Of a DNA stretch of 64,000 nucleotides, positions 1 to 12,474 are shown one piece after another. The DNA is taken from positions 1-64,000 of the forward strand of contig OZ025854.1 of the NCBI GenBank assembly GCA_964019425.1, given 5' to 3'. The position numbers and the translations under genes were made by a program. The number at the start of each line of letters is the position of its first letter. The stretch's first letter is position 1. The DNA comes from Flectonema sp. DT1601 (lineage: Eukaryota; Euglenozoa; Diplonemea; Diplonemida; Diplonemidae). Below the pieces are notes generated by a model. It ran no database searches. It was not told where the DNA came from and worked only from the letters and a program-made list of their open reading frames with translations.

Positions 1-3000
1 TTGCGGGTTTGCGGGTTTGCGGGTTTGCGGGTTTGCGGGTTTGCGGGTTTGCGGGTTTGCGGGTTTGCGGGTTTGCGGGTTTGCGGGTTTGCGGGTTTGC
101 GGGTTTGCGGGTTTGCGGGTTTGCGGGTTTGCGGGTTTGCGGGTTTGCGGGTTTGCGGGTTTGCGGGTTTGCGGGTTTGCGGGTTTGCGGGTTTGCGGGT
201 TTGCGGGTTTGCGGGTTTGCGGGTTTGCGGGTTTGCGGGTTTGCGGGTTTGCGGGTTTGCGGGTTTGCGGGTTTGCGGGTTTGCGGGTTTGCGGGTTTGC
301 GGGTTTGCGGGTTTGCGGGTTTGCGGGTTTGCGGGTTTGCGGGTTTGCGGGTTTGCGGGTTTGCGGGTTTGCGGGTTTGCGGGTTTGCGGGTTTGCGGGT
401 TTGCGGGTTTGCGGGTTTGCGGGTTTGCGGGTTTGCGGGTTTGCGGGTTTGCGGGTTTGCGGGTTTGCGGGTTTGCGGGTTTGCGGGTTTGCGGGTTTGC
501 GGGTTTGCGGGTTTGCGGGTTTGCGGGTTTGCGGGTTTGCGGGTTTGCGGGTTTGCGGGTTTGCGGGTTTGCGGGTTTGCGGGTTTGCGGGTTTGCGGGT
601 TTGCGGGTTTGCGGGTTTGCGGGTTTGCGGGTTTGCGGGTTTGCGGGTTTGCGGGTTTGCGGGTTTGCGGGTTTGCGGGTTTGCGGGTTTGCGGGTTTGC
701 GGGTTTGCGGGTTTGCGGGTTTGCGGGTTTGCGGGTTTGCGGGTTTGCGGGTTTGCGGGTTTGCGGGTTTGCGGGTTTGCGGGTTTGCGGGTTTGCGGGT
801 TTGCGGGTTTGCGGGTTTGCGGGTTTGCGGGTTTGCGGGTTTGCGGGTTTGCGGGTTTGCGGGTTTGCGGGTTTGCGGGTTTGCGGGTTTGCGGGTTTGC
901 GGGTTTGCGGGTTTGCGGGTTTGCGGGTTTGCGGGTTTGCGGGTTTGCGGGTTTGCGGGTTTGCGGGTTTGCGGGTTTGCGGGTTTGCGGGTTTGCGGGT
1001 TTGCGGGTTTGCGGGTTTGCGGGTTTGCGGGTTTGCGGGTTTGCGGGTTTGCGGGTTTGCGGGTTTGCGGGTTTGCGGGTTTGCGGGTTTGCGGGTTTGC
1101 GGGTTTGCGGGTTTGCGGGTTTGCGGGTTTGCGGGTTTGCGGGTTTGCGGGTTTGCGGGTTTGCGGGTTTGCGGGTTTGCGGGTTTGCGGGTTTGCGGGT
1201 TTGCGGGTTTGCGGGTTTGCGGGTTTGCGGGTTTGCGGGTTTGCGGGTTTGCGGGTTTGCGGGTTTGCGGGTTTGCGGGTTTGCGGGTTTGCGGGTTTGC
1301 GGGTTTGCGGGTTTGCGGGTTTGCGGGTTTGCGGGTTTGCGGGTTTGCGGGTTTGCGGGTTTGCGGGTTTGCGGGTTTGCGGGTTTGCGGGTTTGCGGGT
1401 TTGCGGGTTTGCGGGTTTGCGGGTTTGCGGGTTTGCGGGTTTGCGGGTTTGCGGGTTTGCGGGTTTGCGGGTTTGCGGGTTTGCGGGTTTGCGGGTTTGC
1501 GGGTTTGCGGGTTTGCGGGTTTGCGGGTTTGCGGGTTTGCGGGTTTGCGGGTTTGCGGGTTTGCGGGTTTGCGGGTTTGCGGGTTTGCGGGTTTGCGGGT
1601 TTGCGGGTTTGCGGGTTTGCGGGTTTGCGGGTTTGCGGGTTTGCGGGTTTGCGGGTTTGCGGGTTTGCGGGTTTGCGGGTTTGCGGGTTTGCGGGTTTGC
1701 GGGTTTGCGGGTTTGCGGGTTTGCGGGTTTGCGGGTTTGCGGGTTTGCGGGTTTGCGGGTTTGCGGGTTTGCGGGTTTGCGGGTTTGCGGGTTTGCGGGT
1801 TTGCGGGTTTGCGGGTTTGCGGGTTTGCGGGTTTGCGGGTTTGCGGGTTTGCGGGTTTGCGGGTTTGCGGGTTTGCGGGTTTGCGGGTTTGCGGGTTTGC
1901 GGGTTTGCGGGTTTGCGGGTTTGCGGGTTTGCGGGTTTGCGGGTTTGCGGGTTTGCGGGTTTGCGGGTTTGCGGGTTTGCGGGTTTGCGGGTTTGCGGGT
2001 TTGCGGGTTTGCGGGTTTGCGGGTTTGCGGGTTTGCGGGTTTGCGGGTTTGCGGGTTTGCGGGTTTGCGGGTTTGCGGGTTTGCGGGTTTGCGGGTTTGC
2101 GGGTTTGCGGGTTTGCGGGTTTGCGGGTTTGCGGGTTTGCGGGTTTGCGGGTTTGCGGGTTTGCGGGTTTGCGGGTTTGCGGGTTTGCGGGTTTGCGGGT
2201 TTGCGGGTTTGCGGGTTTGCGGGTTTGCGGGTTTGCGGGTTTGCGGGTTTGCGGGTTTGCGGGTTTGCGGGTTTGCGGGTTTGCGGGTTTGCGGGTTTGC
2301 GGGTTTGCGGGTTTGCGGGTTTGCGGGTTTGCGGGTTTGCGGGTTTGCGGGTTTGCGGGTTTGCGGGTTTGCGGGTTTGCGGGTTTGCGGGTTTGCGGGT
2401 TTGCGGGTTTGCGGGTTTGCGGGTTTGCGGGTTTGCGGGTTTGCGGGTTTCGGGTTTGCGGGTTTGCGGGTTTGCGGGTTTGCGGGTTTGCGGGTTTGCG
2501 GGTTTGCGGGTTTGCGGGTTTGCGGGTTTGCGGGTTTGCGGGTTTGCGGGTTTGCGGGTTTGCGGGTTTGCGGGTTTGCGGGTTTGCGGGTTTGCGGGTT
2601 TGCGGGTTTGCGGGTTTGCGGGTTTGCGGGTTTGCGGGTTTGCGGGTTTGCGGGTTTGCGGGTTTGCGGGTTTGCGGGTTTGCGGGTTTGCGGGTTTGCG
2701 GGTTTGCGGGTTTGCGGGTTTGCGGGTTTGCGGGTTTGCGGGTTTGCGGGTTTGCGGGTTTGCGGGTTTGCGGGTTTGCGGGTTTGCGGGTTTGCGGGTT
2801 TGCGGGTTTGCGGGTTTGCGGGTTTGCGGGTTTGCGGGTTTGCGGGTTTGCGGGTTTGCGGGTTTGCGGGTTTGCGGGTTTGCGGGTTTGCGGGTTTGCG
2901 GGTTTGCGGGTTTGCGGGTTTGCGGGTTTGCGGGTTTGCGGGTTTGCGGGTTTGCGGGTTTGCGGGTTTGCGGGTTTGCGGGTTTGCGGGTTTGCGGGTT

Positions 3001-6000
3001 TGCGGGTTTGCGGGTTTGCGGGTTTGCGGGTTTGCGGGTTTGCGGGTTTGCGGGTTTGCGGGTTTGCGGGTTTGCGGGTTTGCGGGTTTGCGGGTTTGCG
3101 GGTTTGCGGGTTTGCGGGTTTGCGGGTTTGCGGGTTTGCGGGTTTGCGGGTTTGCGGGTTTGCGGGTTTGCGGGTTTGCGGGTTTGCGGGTTTGCGGGTT
3201 TGCGGGTTTGCGGGTTTGCGGGTTTGCGGGTTTGCGGGTTTGCGGGTTTGCGGGTTTGCGGGTTTGCGGGTTTGCGGGTTTGCGGGTTTGCGGGTTTGCG
3301 GGTTTGCGGGTTTGCGGGTTTGCGGGTTTGCGGGTTTGCGGGTTTGCGGGTTTGCGGGTTTGCGGGTTTGCGGGTTTGCGGGTTTGCGGGTTTGCGGGTT
3401 TGCGGGTTTGCGGGTTTGCGGGTTTGCGGGTTTGCGGGTTTGCGGGTTTGCGGGTTTGCGGGTTTGCGGGTTTGCGGGTTTGCGGGTTTGCGGGTTTGCG
3501 GGTTTGCGGGTTTGCGGGTTTGCGGGTTTGCGGGTTTGCGGGTTTGCGGGTTTGCGGGTTTGCGGGTTTGCGGGTTTGCGGGTTTGCGGGTTTGCGGGTT
3601 TGCGGGTTTGCGGGTTTGCGGGTTTGCGGGTTTGCGGGTTTGCGGGTTTGCGGGTTTGCGGGTTTGCGGGTTTGCGGGTTTGCGGGTTTGCGGGTTTGCG
3701 GGTTTGCGGGTTTGCGGGTTTGCGGGTTTGCGGGTTTGCGGGTTTGCGGGTTTGCGGGTTTGCGGGTTTGCGGGTTTGCGGGTTTGCGGGTTTGCGGGTT
3801 TGCGGGTTTGCGGGTTTGCGGGTTTGCGGGTTTGCGGGTTTGCGGGTTTGCGGGTTTGCGGGTTTGCGGGTTTGCGGGTTTGCGGGTTTGCGGGTTTGCG
3901 GGTTTGCGGGTTTGCGGGTTTGCGGGTTTGCGGGTTTGCGGGTTTGCGGGTTTGCGGGTTTGCGGGTTTGCGGGTTTGCGGGTTTGCGGGTTTGCGGGTT
4001 TGCGGGTTTGCGGGTTTGCGGGTTTGCGGGTTTGCGGGTTTGCGGGTTTGCGGGTTTGCGGGTTTGCGGGTTTGCGGGTTTGCGGGTTTGCGGGTTTGCG
4101 GGTTTGCGGGTTTGCGGGTTTGCGGGTTTGCGGGTTTGCGGGTTTGCGGGTTTGCGGGTTTGCGGGTTTGCGGGTTTGCGGGTTTGCGGGTTTGCGGGTT
4201 TGCGGGTTTGCGGGTTTGCGGGTTTGCGGGTTTGCGGGTTTGCGGGTTTGCGGGTTTGCGGGTTTGCGGGTTTGCGGGTTTGCGGGTTTGCGGGTTTGCG
4301 GGTTTGCGGGTTTGCGGGTTTGCGGGTTTGCGGGTTTGCGGGTTTGCGGGTTTGCGGGTTTGCGGGTTTGCGGGTTTGCGGGTTTGCGGGTTTGCGGGTT
4401 TGCGGGTTTGCGGGTTTGCGGGTTTGCGGGTTTGCGGGTTTGCGGGTTTGCGGGTTTGCGGGTTTGCGGGTTTGCGGGTTTGCGGGTTTGCGGGTTTGCG
4501 GGTTTGCGGGTTTGCGGGTTTGCGGGTTTGCGGGTTTGCGGGTTTGCGGGTTTGCGGGTTTGCGGGTTTGCGGGTTTGCGGGTTTGCGGGTTTGCGGGTT
4601 TGCGGGTTTGCGGGTTTGCGGGTTTGCGGGTTTGCGGGTTTGCGGGTTTGCGGGTTTGCGGGTTTGCGGGTTTGCGGGTTTGCGGGTTTGCGGGTTTGCG
4701 GGTTTGCGGGTTTGCGGGTTTGCGGGTTTGCGGGTTTGCGGGTTTGCGGGTTTGCGGGTTTGCGGGTTTGCGGGTTTGCGGGTTTGCGGGTTTGCGGGTT
4801 TGCGGGTTTGCGGGTTTGCGGGTTTGCGGGTTTGCGGGTTTGCGGGTTTGCGGGTTTGCGGGTTTGCGGGTTTGCGGGTTTGCGGGTTTGCGGGTTTGCG
4901 GGTTTGCGGGTTTGCGGGTTTGCGGGTTTGCGGGTTTGCGGGTTTGCGGGTTTGCGGGTTTGCGGGTTTGCGGGTTTGCGGGTTTGCGGGTTTGCGGGTT
5001 TGCGGGTTTGCGGGTTTGCGGGTTTGCGGGTTTGCGGGTTTGCGGGTTTGCGGGTTTGCGGGTTTGCGGGTTTGCGGGTTTGCGGGTTTGCGGGTTTGCG
5101 GGTTTGCGGGTTTGCGGGTTTGCGGGTTTGCGGGTTTGCGGGTTTGCGGGTTTGCGGGTTTGCGGGTTTGCGGGTTTGCGGGTTTGCGGGTTTGCGGGTT
5201 TGCGGGTTTGCGGGTTTGCGGGTTTGCGGGTTTGCGGGTTTGCGGGTTTGCGGGTTTGCGGGTTTGCGGGTTTGCGGGTTTGCGGGTTTGCGGGTTTGCG
5301 GGTTTGCGGGTTTGCGGGTTTGCGGGTTTGCGGGTTTGCGGGTTTGCGGGTTTGCGGGTTTGCGGGTTTGCGGGTTTGCGGGTTTGCGGGTTTGCGGGTT
5401 TGCGGGTTTGCGGGTTTGCGGGTTTGCGGGTTTGCGGGTTTGCGGGTTTGCGGGTTTGCGGGTTTGCGGGTTTGCGGGTTTGCGGGTTTGCGGGTTTGCG
5501 GGTTTGCGGGTTTGCGGGTTTGCGGGTTTGCGGGTTTGCGGGTTTGCGGGTTTGCGGGTTTGCGGGTTTGCGGGTTTGCGGGTTTGCGGGTTTGCGGGTT
5601 TGCGGGTTTGCGGGTTTGCGGGTTTGCGGGTTTGCGGGTTTGCGGGTTTGCGGGTTTGCGGGTTTGCGGGTTTGCGGGTTTGCGGGTTTGCGGGTTTGCG
5701 GGTTTGCGGGTTTGCGGGTTTGCGGGTTTGCGGGTTTGCGGGTTTGCGGGTTTGCGGGTTTGCGGGTTTGCGGGTTTGCGGGTTTGCGGGTTTGCGGGTT
5801 TGCGGGTTTGCGGGTTTGCGGGTTTGCGGGTTTGCGGGTTTGCGGGTTTGCGGGTTTGCGGGTTTGCGGGTTTGCGGGTTTGCGGGTTTGCGGGTTTGCG
5901 GGTTTGCGGGTTTGCGGGTTTGCGGGTTTGCGGGTTTGCGGGTTTGCGGGTTTGCGGGTTTGCGGGTTTGCGGGTTTGCGGGTTTGCGGGTTTGCGGGTT

Positions 6001-9000
6001 TGCGGGTTTGCGGGTTTGCGGGTTTGCGGGTTTGCGGGTTTGCGGGTTTGCGGGTTTGCGGGTTTGCGGGTTTGCGGGTTTGCGGGTTTGCGGGTTTGCG
6101 GGTTTGCGGGTTTGCGGGTTTGCGGGTTTGCGGGTTTGCGGGTTTGCGGGTTTGCGGGTTTGCGGGTTTGCGGGTTTGCGGGTTTGCGGGTTTGCGGGTT
6201 TGCGGGTTTGCGGGTTTGCGGGTTTGCGGGTTTGCGGGTTTGCGGGTTTGCGGGTTTGCGGGTTTGCGGGTTTGCGGGTTTGCGGGTTTGCGGGTTTGCG
6301 GGTTTGCGGGTTTGCGGGTTTGCGGGTTTGCGGGTTTGCGGGTTTGCGGGTTTGCGGGTTTGCGGGTTTGCGGGTTTGCGGGTTTGCGGGTTTGCGGGTT
6401 TGCGGGTTTGCGGGTTTGCGGGTTTGCGGGTTTGCGGGTTTGCGGGTTTGCGGGTTTGCGGGTTTGCGGGTTTGCGGGTTTGCGGGTTTGCGGGTTTGCG
6501 GGTTTGCGGGTTTGCGGGTTTGCGGGTTTGCGGGTTTGCGGGTTTGCGGGTTTGCGGGTTTGCGGGTTTGCGGGTTTGCGGGTTTGCGGGTTTGCGGGTT
6601 TGCGGGTTTGCGGGTTTGCGGGTTTGCGGGTTTGCGGGTTTGCGGGTTTGCGGGTTTGCGGGTTTGCGGGTTTGCGGGTTTGCGGGTTTGCGGGTTTGCG
6701 GGTTTGCGGGTTTGCGGGTTTGCGGGTTTGCGGGTTTGCGGGTTTGCGGGTTTGCGGGTTTGCGGGTTTGCGGGTTTGCGGGTTTGCGGGTTTGCGGGTT
6801 TGCGGGTTTGCGGGTTTGCGGGTTTGCGGGTTTGCGGGTTTGCGGGTTTGCGGGTTTGCGGGTTTGCGGGTTTGCGGGTTTGCGGGTTTGCGGGTTTGCG
6901 GGTTTGCGGGTTTGCGGGTTTGCGGGTTTGCGGGTTTGCGGGTTTGCGGGTTTGCGGGTTTGCGGGTTTGCGGGTTTGCGGGTTTGCGGGTTTGCGGGTT
7001 TGCGGGTTTGCGGGTTTGCGGGTTTGCGGGTTTGCGGGTTTGCGGGTTTGCGGGTTTGCGGGTTTGCGGGTTTGCGGGTTTGCGGGTTTGCGGGTTTGCG
7101 GGTTTGCGGGTTTGCGGGTTTGCGGGTTTGCGGGTTTGCGGGTTTGCGGGTTTGCGGGTTTGCGGGTTTGCGGGTTTGCGGGTTTGCGGGTTTGCGGGTT
7201 TGCGGGTTTGCGGGTTTGCGGGTTTGCGGGTTTGCGGGTTTGCGGGTTTGCGGGTTTGCGGGTTTGCGGGTTTGCGGGTTTGCGGGTTTGCGGGTTTGCG
7301 GGTTTGCGGGTTTGCGGGTTTGCGGGTTTGCGGGTTTGCGGGTTTGCGGGTTTGCGGGTTTGCGGGTTTGCGGGTTTGCGGGTTTGCGGGTTTGCGGGTT
7401 TGCGGGTTTGCGGGTTTGCGGGTTTGCGGGTTTGCGGGTTTGCGGGTTTGCGGGTTTGCGGGTTTGCGGGTTTGCGGGTTTGCGGGTTTGCGGGTTTGCG
7501 GGTTTGCGGGTTTGCGGGTTTGCGGGTTTGCGGGTTTGCGGGTTTGCGGGTTTGCGGGTTTGCGGGTTTGCGGGTTTGCGGGTTTGCGGGTTTGCGGGTT
7601 TGCGGGTTTGCGGGTTTGCGGGTTTGCGGGTTTGCGGGTTTGCGGGTTTGCGGGTTTGCGGGTTTGCGGGTTTGCGGGTTTGCGGGTTTGCGGGTTTGCG
7701 GGTTTGCGGGTTTGCGGGTTTGCGGGTTTGCGGGTTTGCGGGTTTGCGGGTTTGCGGGTTTGCGGGTTTGCGGGTTTGCGGGTTTGCGGGTTTGCGGGTT
7801 TGCGGGTTTGCGGGTTTGCGGGTTTGCGGGTTTGCGGGTTTGCGGGTTTGCGGGTTTGCGGGTTTGCGGGTTTGCGGGTTTGCGGGTTTGCGGGTTTGCG
7901 GGTTTGCGGGTTTGCGGGTTTGCGGGTTTGCGGGTTTGCGGGTTTGCGGGTTTGCGGGTTTGCGGGTTTGCGGGTTTGCGGGTTTGCGGGTTTGCGGGTT
8001 TGCGGGTTTGCGGGTTTGCGGGTTTGCGGGTTTGCGGGTTTGCGGGTTTGCGGGTTTGCGGGTTTGCGGGTTTGCGGGTTTGCGGGTTTGCGGGTTTGCG
8101 GGTTTGCGGGTTTGCGGGTTTGCGGGTTTGCGGGTTTGCGGGTTTGCGGGTTTGCGGGTTTGCGGGTTTGCGGGTTTGCGGGTTTGCGGGTTTGCGGGTT
8201 TGCGGGTTTGCGGGTTTGCGGGTTTGCGGGTTTGCGGGTTTGCGGGTTTGCGGGTTTGCGGGTTTGCGGGTTTGCGGGTTTGCGGGTTTGCGGGTTTGCG
8301 GGTTTGCGGGTTTGCGGGTTTGCGGGTTTGCGGGTTTGCGGGTTTGCGGGTTTGCGGGTTTGCGGGTTTGCGGGTTTGCGGGTTTGCGGGTTTGCGGGTT
8401 TGCGGGTTTGCGGGTTTGCGGGTTTGCGGGTTTGCGGGTTTGCGGGTTTGCGGGTTTGCGGGTTTGCGGGTTTGCGGGTTTGCGGGTTTGCGGGTTTGCG
8501 GGTTTGCGGGTTTGCGGGTTTGCGGGTTTGCGGGTTTGCGGGTTTGCGGGTTTGCGGGTTTGCGGGTTTGCGGGTTTGCGGGTTTGCGGGTTTGCGGGTT
8601 TGCGGGTTTGCGGGTTTGCGGGTTTGCGGGTTTGCGGGTTTGCGGGTTTGCGGGTTTGCGGGTTTGCGGGTTTGCGGGTTTGCGGGTTTGCGGGTTTGCG
8701 GGTTTGCGGGTTTGCGGGTTTGCGGGTTTGCGGGTTTGCGGGTTTGCGGGTTTGCGGGTTTGCGGGTTTGCGGGTTTGCGGGTTTGCGGGTTTGCGGGTT
8801 TGCGGGTTTGCGGGTTTGCGGGTTTGCGGGTTTGCGGGTTTGCGGGTTTGCGGGTTTGCGGGTTTGCGGGTTTGCGGGTTTGCGGGTTTGCGGGTTTGCG
8901 GGTTTGCGGGTTTGCGGGTTTGCGGGTTTGCGGGTTTGCGGGTTTGCGGGTTTGCGGGTTTGCGGGTTTGCGGGTTTGCGGGTTTGCGGGTTTGCGGGTT

Positions 9001-9261
9001 TGCGGGTTTGCGGGTTTGCGGGTTTGCGGGTTTGCGGGTTTGCGGGTTTGCGAGTTTGCGGGTTTGCGGGTTTGCGGGTTTGCGGGTTTGCGGGTTTGCG
9101 GGTTTGCGGGTTTCCGAGTTTGCGGGTTTGCGTGTTTGCGGGTTTGCAGGTTTGCGGGTTTGCGGGTTTGCGGGTTTGCGGGTTTGCGGGTTTGCGGGTT
9201 TGCGGGTTTGCGGGTTTGCGGGTTTGCGGGTTTGCGGGTTTGCGGGTTTGCGGGTTTGCGG
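1..9261 (+). repeat. Octamer satellite array (TTTGCGGG)n
   Basis: Tandem 8-bp unit TTTGCGGG, about 1157 copies, starting before the window. It is uniform except for one lost G at 2450/2451 and substitutions confined to the right edge (9053, 9114, 9117, 9133, 9148). Three units make 24 nt, so all three plus-strand frames stay open and encode an RVCGFAGL octapeptide repeat; this is a consequence of the period, not a gene. The plus strand meets the G3-N5-G3 pattern for G-quadruplexes throughout, and each unit carries one CpG. The G-rich strand points towards the LINE stack. Confidence 0.99.
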
Positions 9262-10598
9262 CTTTTCCCAAGTCATGTTGAACAGCCGTAAGAGTTGCAC
9301 CATAAATGTTTCTGGGAGTTTCTTTAACTTAGTGTTCCACACCCCATGCGGCCTGGGTGCTTTCTTGTCTTTTAATTTCTTGTGCTGTCGCTTTAGTTCT
9401 CTCATTGTGAATTCTTCATTGCCTTCGTCCCCTGGTTTGTTCTCAAATACCAAGGAGGGCACTTCGTCGTCTACCAGATTGAATTGTGTCGCGTATGCCG
9501 TGGTAAATATGTCTGCCATTTCTTTTGGATCAGTTGTTGTACTGCCTTCATGTTCTAATTCGCTAATGTTATTATCAACAATGCCCCCTTCAAGTTGCTT
9601 TACTTTTCTGAAAGCCCATTGGTAGTCCATCCCAGTCATGTCACATTCGAAGATGTTTCTTTTAATTTTTCTGATGCCTTCCGCAATGGCATCCTTGTCA
9701 ACTTTGTCCTGGTTGGGTTCATCAAGCAGTCTTTCTATTTCTGGATCCCTCACTGAGAAGGTGGTTTGCGTCCTTTTCTTATAGCCCGGTATGGTTTGTT
9801 TGGCAGCCTTCAGAATTTCTACAGAGATCCTTGTTGCACTGTTTCAATATTCTTTAACTTCGTTGCCGCCGTCGTTAAAACCTCCGAGTATGCATGCTAC
9901 TTTGCACACTTCCATTTCCATTGCCACATCTCGTTCGATTGTGGTTTGGTTTTCGTCAAGTGTATGTTTTCAATCTTTACACTTATTGGAAGATGGTCGC
10001 TACTCCATCCATTTAGCAGTCCTATGTTTGCCATCATTGAATTATCCAGAGCAATAATATCTGGGGAGGATGAGCCCAATGGTCTCGTTATCTGCTAGGG
10101 CTCGTTTAATACTTCCATGGCAGCTTCTAATGACCAATTATAGAAGCTTGTTCCTGCTGAATTCGTCTTTCCTTTTGACCAGATCTCATGATGTCCGTTG
10201 ATATCGCCTGCTACCAGTGTTCCTGGCTCTGTTGGTAACTTCCATGTGTTTGCCGTTACGTTAGGCGGGTGATATACATTGTGTATTTTTAATGGCGGTG
10301 TTGATCGCAATTCTACAGATAGTATCTCAGTTTGGTCGTATGAGATGTCGGGGAGTTTTGTCACATAATTTTTAATATCCATTCTGACAAGTATGGCCAG
10401 ACCTCGGTATCCTACCTTCAGAAGGCTGTCTCTTCGAATTATAATATAACCATCTATATTCAGAAATTTTCCGTAATTGAGCCATGTTTCTTGTAGTAGA
10501 ACAATTTCTGGCTTGTGCTCTCTTAACGATCGATTTAATTGGAAGAAGTTTTCATTTTGTAGTATCGATCTTATGTTATTGGACCAAATCTCAATCAT
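9262..10598 (-). pseudogene. LINE family 1 ORF2 5' part (copy E): APE endonuclease, RT cut off
   Basis: The endonuclease/exonuclease/phosphatase domain is recognisable: WSNNIRS near the start, VLLQETWL, AGDINGHHEIW and GWSSDHLP are the catalytic blocks of an APE-like nicking endonuclease used in target-primed reverse transcription. An in-frame stop follows near 10095, further frame breaks occur near 9897-10079, and similarity continues through the linker until 9262, where the array replaces the RT and RNase H domains. It cannot function. Confidence 0.85.
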
Positions 10599-12474
10599 TT
10601 TGACAGTGGTTTTGGTTTGCTGTTACTTGGTGGGTAGTTCCGCTTAGCCCTACCTTGGCTTCTATCTTGTTGACGGCGGTTGCAATTTGAGATATTGCAT
10701 TCAACATTTGTTGATAATTTTTAACAATCATTTCTTCATTTTTCTTTGTCGCATTGGTCAGTCCTTCAATTATCTGCGTCATTTTTGACATCGTTTCATC
10801 CAATCTAGTTTGCAAGTCAGCTACCTCAGTTTGTAATTTTGCTAGCGTCTCGTCAGTTCTTTCCTTCATAGTCTTGAGACCATCTTCTACTTTCTTCAGT
10901 TCTTGCGTTTTTCCCTGCGATGGGGGCAGTTTATTTTCTTGTTTTTGGGGCTGCTTGTTTCCTTGCAGTGTCTTTTTAGTTGCTTCCGCATAAGATATTT
11001 TCGCATCTCGATACTTTTGTACGGCTGGTTTTGGTTGTTTTTGGTCTTCTGGCAGCTCCATTTTCTCAATAGACATCAGGGTCTCACCACATTGTAAGAA
11101 CTGGCTTTTCGGACTTTTATCGAGGGCGACCAAGAAGTCGCCTTTCTCCATGCGAATAAATTTAATCCCGCTTCCATGAGCATTCCCTGGAGCCGGTTCG
11201 ACCACCTGTACTGTGCACCACTGATACGGTACAGTCCAGCACCGTAGACTTGCGCAGCGAATTTTCCGGCACCCTTCCGTACTTTCTCTACGTTTGCAGA
11301 GGCACTCACCCTTATCCCTATCTTCCCATAGTTGGTAGTCAGCCCCATGCACATGTCTTGTTGTGCCTTCAGGACTCCCATGGCTTCCTCATTCGAAGTT
11401 TTCCTGTCAAGCCATACTGTTTCATAGACATGCTTGGTCAGGCCCTCTATCGATTTTATCCTGAAGTAAACTTTGTTACTCCCTGAGTTGTGCATCAGTG
11501 CGATTGCTGCCTTTTCATCATTTGGTAGGACTGTGACTTCACTAAAACCCCCCTTTCCAACTATCCGGAATGTCCTTGTGTCGACCCGTCCCTGATCACC
11601 CACCACTGCCTTGATTTTTGCAGTAAGCGATGCTGGGTTTCTGATAGCATCTCTCCTAGCTCCTTTGTTGTAGCCCACGCGATGAGTTCGTGAGTGATCG
11701 GTGGCTTTATGTTTGTTGCCACTATTAGTGTTGGGGTGTAGGTTGCTCCGGTAAAAGTCACAAACCACCATGATCTTATTCTTATTTGCCCATCAAATTG
11801 GACCGGCGTTTGTATCTGACTGCAGTCAGTTGCGTGTTTTAGGGCACGTTTTGGAGGTGGCCGTGTGAACACCATCGTCAGTTGCTTTGTTTTGCTGGCC
11901 TTTTCGAAGTATTGTTCGTCCAGGCTTCTTCCTTGTTTAGCCAATGAAAGTATAATTCCATTGGTTTTGCTGTTGAGGTCATCAGTTGGCTGGAGAATTT
12001 TGCAATTAAAATGCTCCTTGTTGAGTTTCGGTGGTGGTCCATTCAAGATCACCGTTGATCTTCTTTGTGCCTCTTTGATTTGAGGGCTTGATTGGGGTGC
12101 CTCATTTGACGGAGGGCTTTGTTTCGTTTTTAAAACACTTCCTTGTGCCTCTATGTTTTGAGGGCTTATTTGAATTGCCTCTTTGTTTTGAGGGCTTGTC
12201 TTTGTTTGAATTGCCTCCTTGTTTTGAGGGCTTGCTTGAAATGCTGCTGGAGGTCCTACTGCGGTCACCTCTACTGAGATTCCTTCTGGCACTTCTGGGG
12301 AGTCCATCTCATTTCTTCCTGTTGCTGGGACTCTATCTCCTGCTGAGACCCCTCTTCTTCTTCCCGGATCTCATTTCTGGCTTGTTCCCTCATCATCTTC
12401 GCCTCTTTCCTTTCTCTTTCTCTCCTTTCCGCTGCCCTTCTATCTTGCGGACGCATTGCTTTCTTACCAGCCAT
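10591..12474 (-). pseudogene. LINE family 1 ORF1 (copy E), frameshifted
   Basis: ORF1 of the element, thought by analogy with other LINEs to be the RNA-binding/chaperone protein. The start MAGKKAMRPQDRRAAERRER is the same as in the intact copy C. The frame is broken at least three times (near 12271-12307, 11561-11771 and 11076-11352), so it cannot make one protein. The C-terminal part holds a heptad-like coiled coil (KTMKERTDETLAKLQTEVAD and following). Its stop overlaps the ORF2 start by 8 nt. Confidence 0.85.

Noticed and set aside
1-60. Left end of the window as a chromosome terminus
   Set aside because: At a left end the plus strand should be the C-rich strand. Here it is G-rich, the wrong polarity.
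1-9625. Three very long plus-strand ORFs (about 3100-3200 codons) encoding RVCGFAGL repeats
   Set aside because: An 8-bp unit without stop codons keeps all three frames open with the same peptide. There is no start context, no domain, and the frames end just after the array.
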